Source: Macrophomina tecta (lineage: Eukaryota > Ascomycota > Dothideomycetes > Botryosphaeriales > Botryosphaeriaceae). Taken from it: DNA of 64,000 nucleotides. This document shows positions 62,187 through 64,000 of the stretch, piece by piece. How positions within the stretch are numbered: the stretch's first letter is position 1; each line of letters begins with the position of its first letter. The notes beneath the pieces were generated by a model. That model did not search any database. It was not told the origin of the DNA and saw nothing but the letters and a program-made list of their open reading frames with translations. Location: the NCBI GenBank assembly GCA_024180945.1, contig JAKSGN010000021.1, forward strand, positions 372,001 to 436,000. Reading direction: 5' to 3'. The translations under genes and the position numbers were made by a program.

Positions 62187-64000
62187 TTATAGTCCAAACG
62201 CCTCCGCATGCCAGAAGACATCCCGGCCCCTCGCCACCCACACACCAACATGTCTCCTCAACCCGCTCACCATCGCACCCGGCCCGCACACCAGGACTGC
62301 AACCGCGCCCGTCGAATTCGAAAATGCATCATCTACGATAGCACGCAAGTCCGGGCGGCCCCGGGAGACGGACCGGTCATGCGGCTTTTCTCCCTCATGG
62401 TCCTCATCGTGCAGCATGCCTGAGCCCTCCGCAAGTTCGATATCCTCATCCTCGGCAAGCAGGCCCTGGCGGCCGTCGGCATCCGCATCCTCAGCGGCAT
62501 CGCCGCCGCGCGTCACGAAGATGTCGACGTGCTGGTTATCCGGCGATGCAGGCGTCAGGGGCGGTGTCTGGTTATCACCGTCGTCAGCCGCACTGCCCTC
62601 CTGCTTGGAAGCGGCGGTAGCATGAGGGAAAGCCCAGCGCGTCTCCGCGAGACGGCGCACCGCCCAGACGAGGTGGACGCGGGTGCGCAGGACGGGTGGG
62701 GAGTCGGGAGTGCCCTCGGTCAAGGAGCGGAAGAGCGGGAGGGCGAAGGTGGCGCCAACGCCGCCAGCGACGAGGAGAACGTGGTCGAAGTCGTTGAAAT
62801 CGGGGAAGGCGGCGCCGTAAGGGCCTTCGATGGTCAAGGGGATGGAGGGGGTGCTGTTGTCGTGGCGGAGGCTCTGGGCGACGGCGACGAGGTGCTTGGT
62901 ATTGCCGGCGAGAGGCCGGGCGATGAGGAGGATTTGCTTGTCCTTTGCTGGAACAGAGGCGATGGTGAAGGGGTTGGTGCGGTAGCGCATTGCGAAGGCG
63001 TTGGCCCAGCTCTGGGAGGCTTGGACTAAGGGCGGCTTGCTGAGATGTATATGTTGGCCTGGCTTGAATTCTTTACATAGCTTCTCCGAAGTGAGCGGGA
63101 TGGTCACTTGGATAAGGTTGGTTCCTGGGACAATGGCTATGGAGCCGGGAAATTGGCGAGTCTTTGCTTGGCGGAAGATCTGGAGAAGGACGAAGAAGGC
63201 CAGCATTTCGAAGACATATGTGCGGATATGTGAGACGTGGAAAATGAGCACGTCGACGAGAATGAGGGCAAGGAGGATATGAGTGGTATAGAAGACCCGA
63301 TAGTTCCAGTTCCGGAGGAAGCTGAGGGCTGTTGTGCTCATGGTAGAGAACATGATGAAGGCAATGACACCAGTGATCACGTCGACGTCGCGGATCCTCT
63401 TGGATATAACGCCCGCTCCGATGAAAAAGTTGAAGTAAAACACGGCGTGCAAGCCAAAGAAGATGGTGAGGATCTTTCCCAGAAGCTCATGAATGGCAAT
63501 GACGCGTTCATAGGACAAGCGAGTCAAGGCTTGAAGGGGTGAATAGGCTGACCTCATGGCGAGGATGTATTGGAGCGGCAGTTGGGATGCAGCGACCATG
63601 CCAAATCTTTTCGTTAGATGCAGGTAGTCTGGCGGGAATCTCAGGTTAGATGGGAGGCGGTGAAACGAAAAGACTGTAGATGAAGGCTGGTACTTACCAT
63701 TGCCGGTCCGGTGGACGCAAAGGAACAACAACCACATGGACCACACAAGTCCAAGGATGCATTCGCCCTTCGTAAACCAGCCCTCTCTAGGACGTTCATC
63801 GGCCCACCACCGAAAGCGGGTGAGCTTCTCTTCAAGGCGCCAATACCATGCTCTTGAGCCAAAGTCCATCGCCTTGTTTGGATGCGGCGAGCGAGGGCGC
63901 TCGACCTTTGCGGTCTTGAAGATAGCCCATCGTATGAAGAAAGCCAGCTGCACGAGAGCGAGCATGACAAGGACGGACCATTGGCCGATGCTGCCGTAGA
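62187..64000 (-). CDS. Ferric-chelate reductase (FRE type), 5' end outside window
   Basis: The frame is open to the right edge, so the N-terminus is missing. One intron (63629-63697, 69 nt, in frame, GTAAGT...CCAG) is removed; joined, it reads HRTGNDYLHLTKRFG. The ferric-reductase transmembrane domain shows the four haem histidines (IHELLG, FGLHAVF, YTTHILL, IFHVSH). The FAD part is RTNPFTIASVP (NPFT in place of HPFT, as in some fungal relatives) and the NAD(P) parts are VAGGVGATFALPLFRSL and CGPGAMVSGLRRH. A hydrophilic acidic insert of about 110 residues (ATAASKQEG...DEDIELAEG...RSVSRGRPD) splits the NAD domain. It reduces extracellular Fe(III) or Cu(II) at the plasma membrane with cytosolic NADPH. 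No iron-uptake partner is in the window. Confidence 0.9.
   Translation of the reverse strand, partial: YGSIGQWSVLVMLALVQLAFFIRWAIFKTAKVERPRSPHPNKAMDFGSRAWYWRLEEKLTRFRWWADERPREGWFTKGECILGLVWSMWLLFLCVHRTGNGKYQPSSTVFSFHRLPSNLRFPPDYLHLTKRFGMVAASQLPLQYILAMRSAYSPLQALTRLSYERVIAIHELLGKILTIFFGLHAVFYFNFFIGAGVISKRIRDVDVITGVIAFIMFSTMSTTALSFLRNWNYRVFYTTHILLALILVDVLIFHVSHIRTYVFEMLAFFVLLQIFRQAKTRQFPGSIAIVPGTNLIQVTIPLTSEKLCKEFKPGQHIHLSKPPLVQASQSWANAFAMRYRTNPFTIASVPAKDKQILLIARPLAGNTKHLVAVAQSLRHDNSTPSIPLTIEGPYGAAFPDFNDFDHVLLVAGGVGATFALPLFRSLTEGTPDSPPVLRTRVHLVWAVRRLAETRWAFPHATAASKQEGSAADDGDNQTPPLTPASPDNQHVDIFVTRGGDAAEDADADGRQGLLAEDEDIELAEGSGMLHDEDHEGEKPHDRSVSRGRPDLRAIVDDAFSNSTGAVAVLVCGPGAMVSGLRRHVGVWVARGRDVFWHAEAFGL

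Overview
The window is nuclear DNA from a filamentous ascomycete (Pezizomycotina). The evidence is short spliceosomal introns (about 40-110 nt) with GTRNGT-type donors and CTGAC branch points, a Zn2Cys6 regulator, fungal families (ERG24 sterol reductase, GtaA-type glutaminase, fungal SEN15, DUF2985, Clr5-ankyrin, ferric reductase), GC-rich genes and AT-richer decayed islands. I cannot place it to species. No rRNA, tRNA or CRISPR was recognised.

Layout. 0-27 kb is a sparse mix of housekeeping and accessory genes: a Ser/Thr-rich membrane protein (0.5 kb), a two-exon DUF1330-like protein (3-4 kb), a frameshifted adenylate-forming (NRPS-like) pseudogene (6.7-8.6 kb), a four-exon PX-associated-domain protein (8.6-10.8 kb), a FucP-like sugar transporter (14.9-16.4 kb), relics of an NRPS condensation domain (17.1 kb) and of a fumarylacetoacetase-family enzyme (19.2-20 kb), a divergent DUF2985/SEN15 pair (21.5-24.5 kb) and a secreted BBE-type FAD oxidase (24.9-26.9 kb). 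27.8-31.2 kb is a broken Clr5-ankyrin gene whose stop codons look like C-to-T or G-to-A changes. 33.8-42.2 kb is a dense intact block: glutaminase, an uncharacterised fungal protein, ERG24, and an ATG27/Mrl1-like receptor. 42.2-44.9 kb is AT-rich and holds a flavin monooxygenase relic next to a 27-nt T run.

45.0-56.6 kb is the most interesting part: seven intact genes in strictly alternating orientation (+ - + - + - +). They are a Zn2Cys6 regulator, a DUF1338 enzyme (2-oxoadipate dioxygenase/decarboxylase family), a class II aldolase/adducin enzyme, an Asp/Glu-racemase-family enzyme, a D-2-hydroxyacid dehydrogenase, a flavin amine/amino-acid oxidase and an MFS transporter. The six enzyme and transporter genes form three divergent pairs. 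Each of the three divergent promoters carries a 14-bp near-palindrome fitting TCGGGRGAAWCCGA (TCGG-N6-CCGA), the form expected of a dimeric Zn2Cys6 factor. I read this as a co-regulated catabolic cluster in which the transporter imports a substrate, the oxidase deaminates it, and the other enzymes process the resulting keto/hydroxy acids. The substrate is unknown; an amine or amino acid leading to 2-oxoadipate-like acids (lysine, pipecolate or Amadori-type) is one testable option.

57.4-64 kb holds an animal-type (6-4) photolyase/cryptochrome, two neighbouring two-exon genes that look like diverged tandem paralogues of an unknown family, and a ferric reductase running off the right edge. All exon boundaries were worked out by eye from reading frame, splice sites and family continuity.
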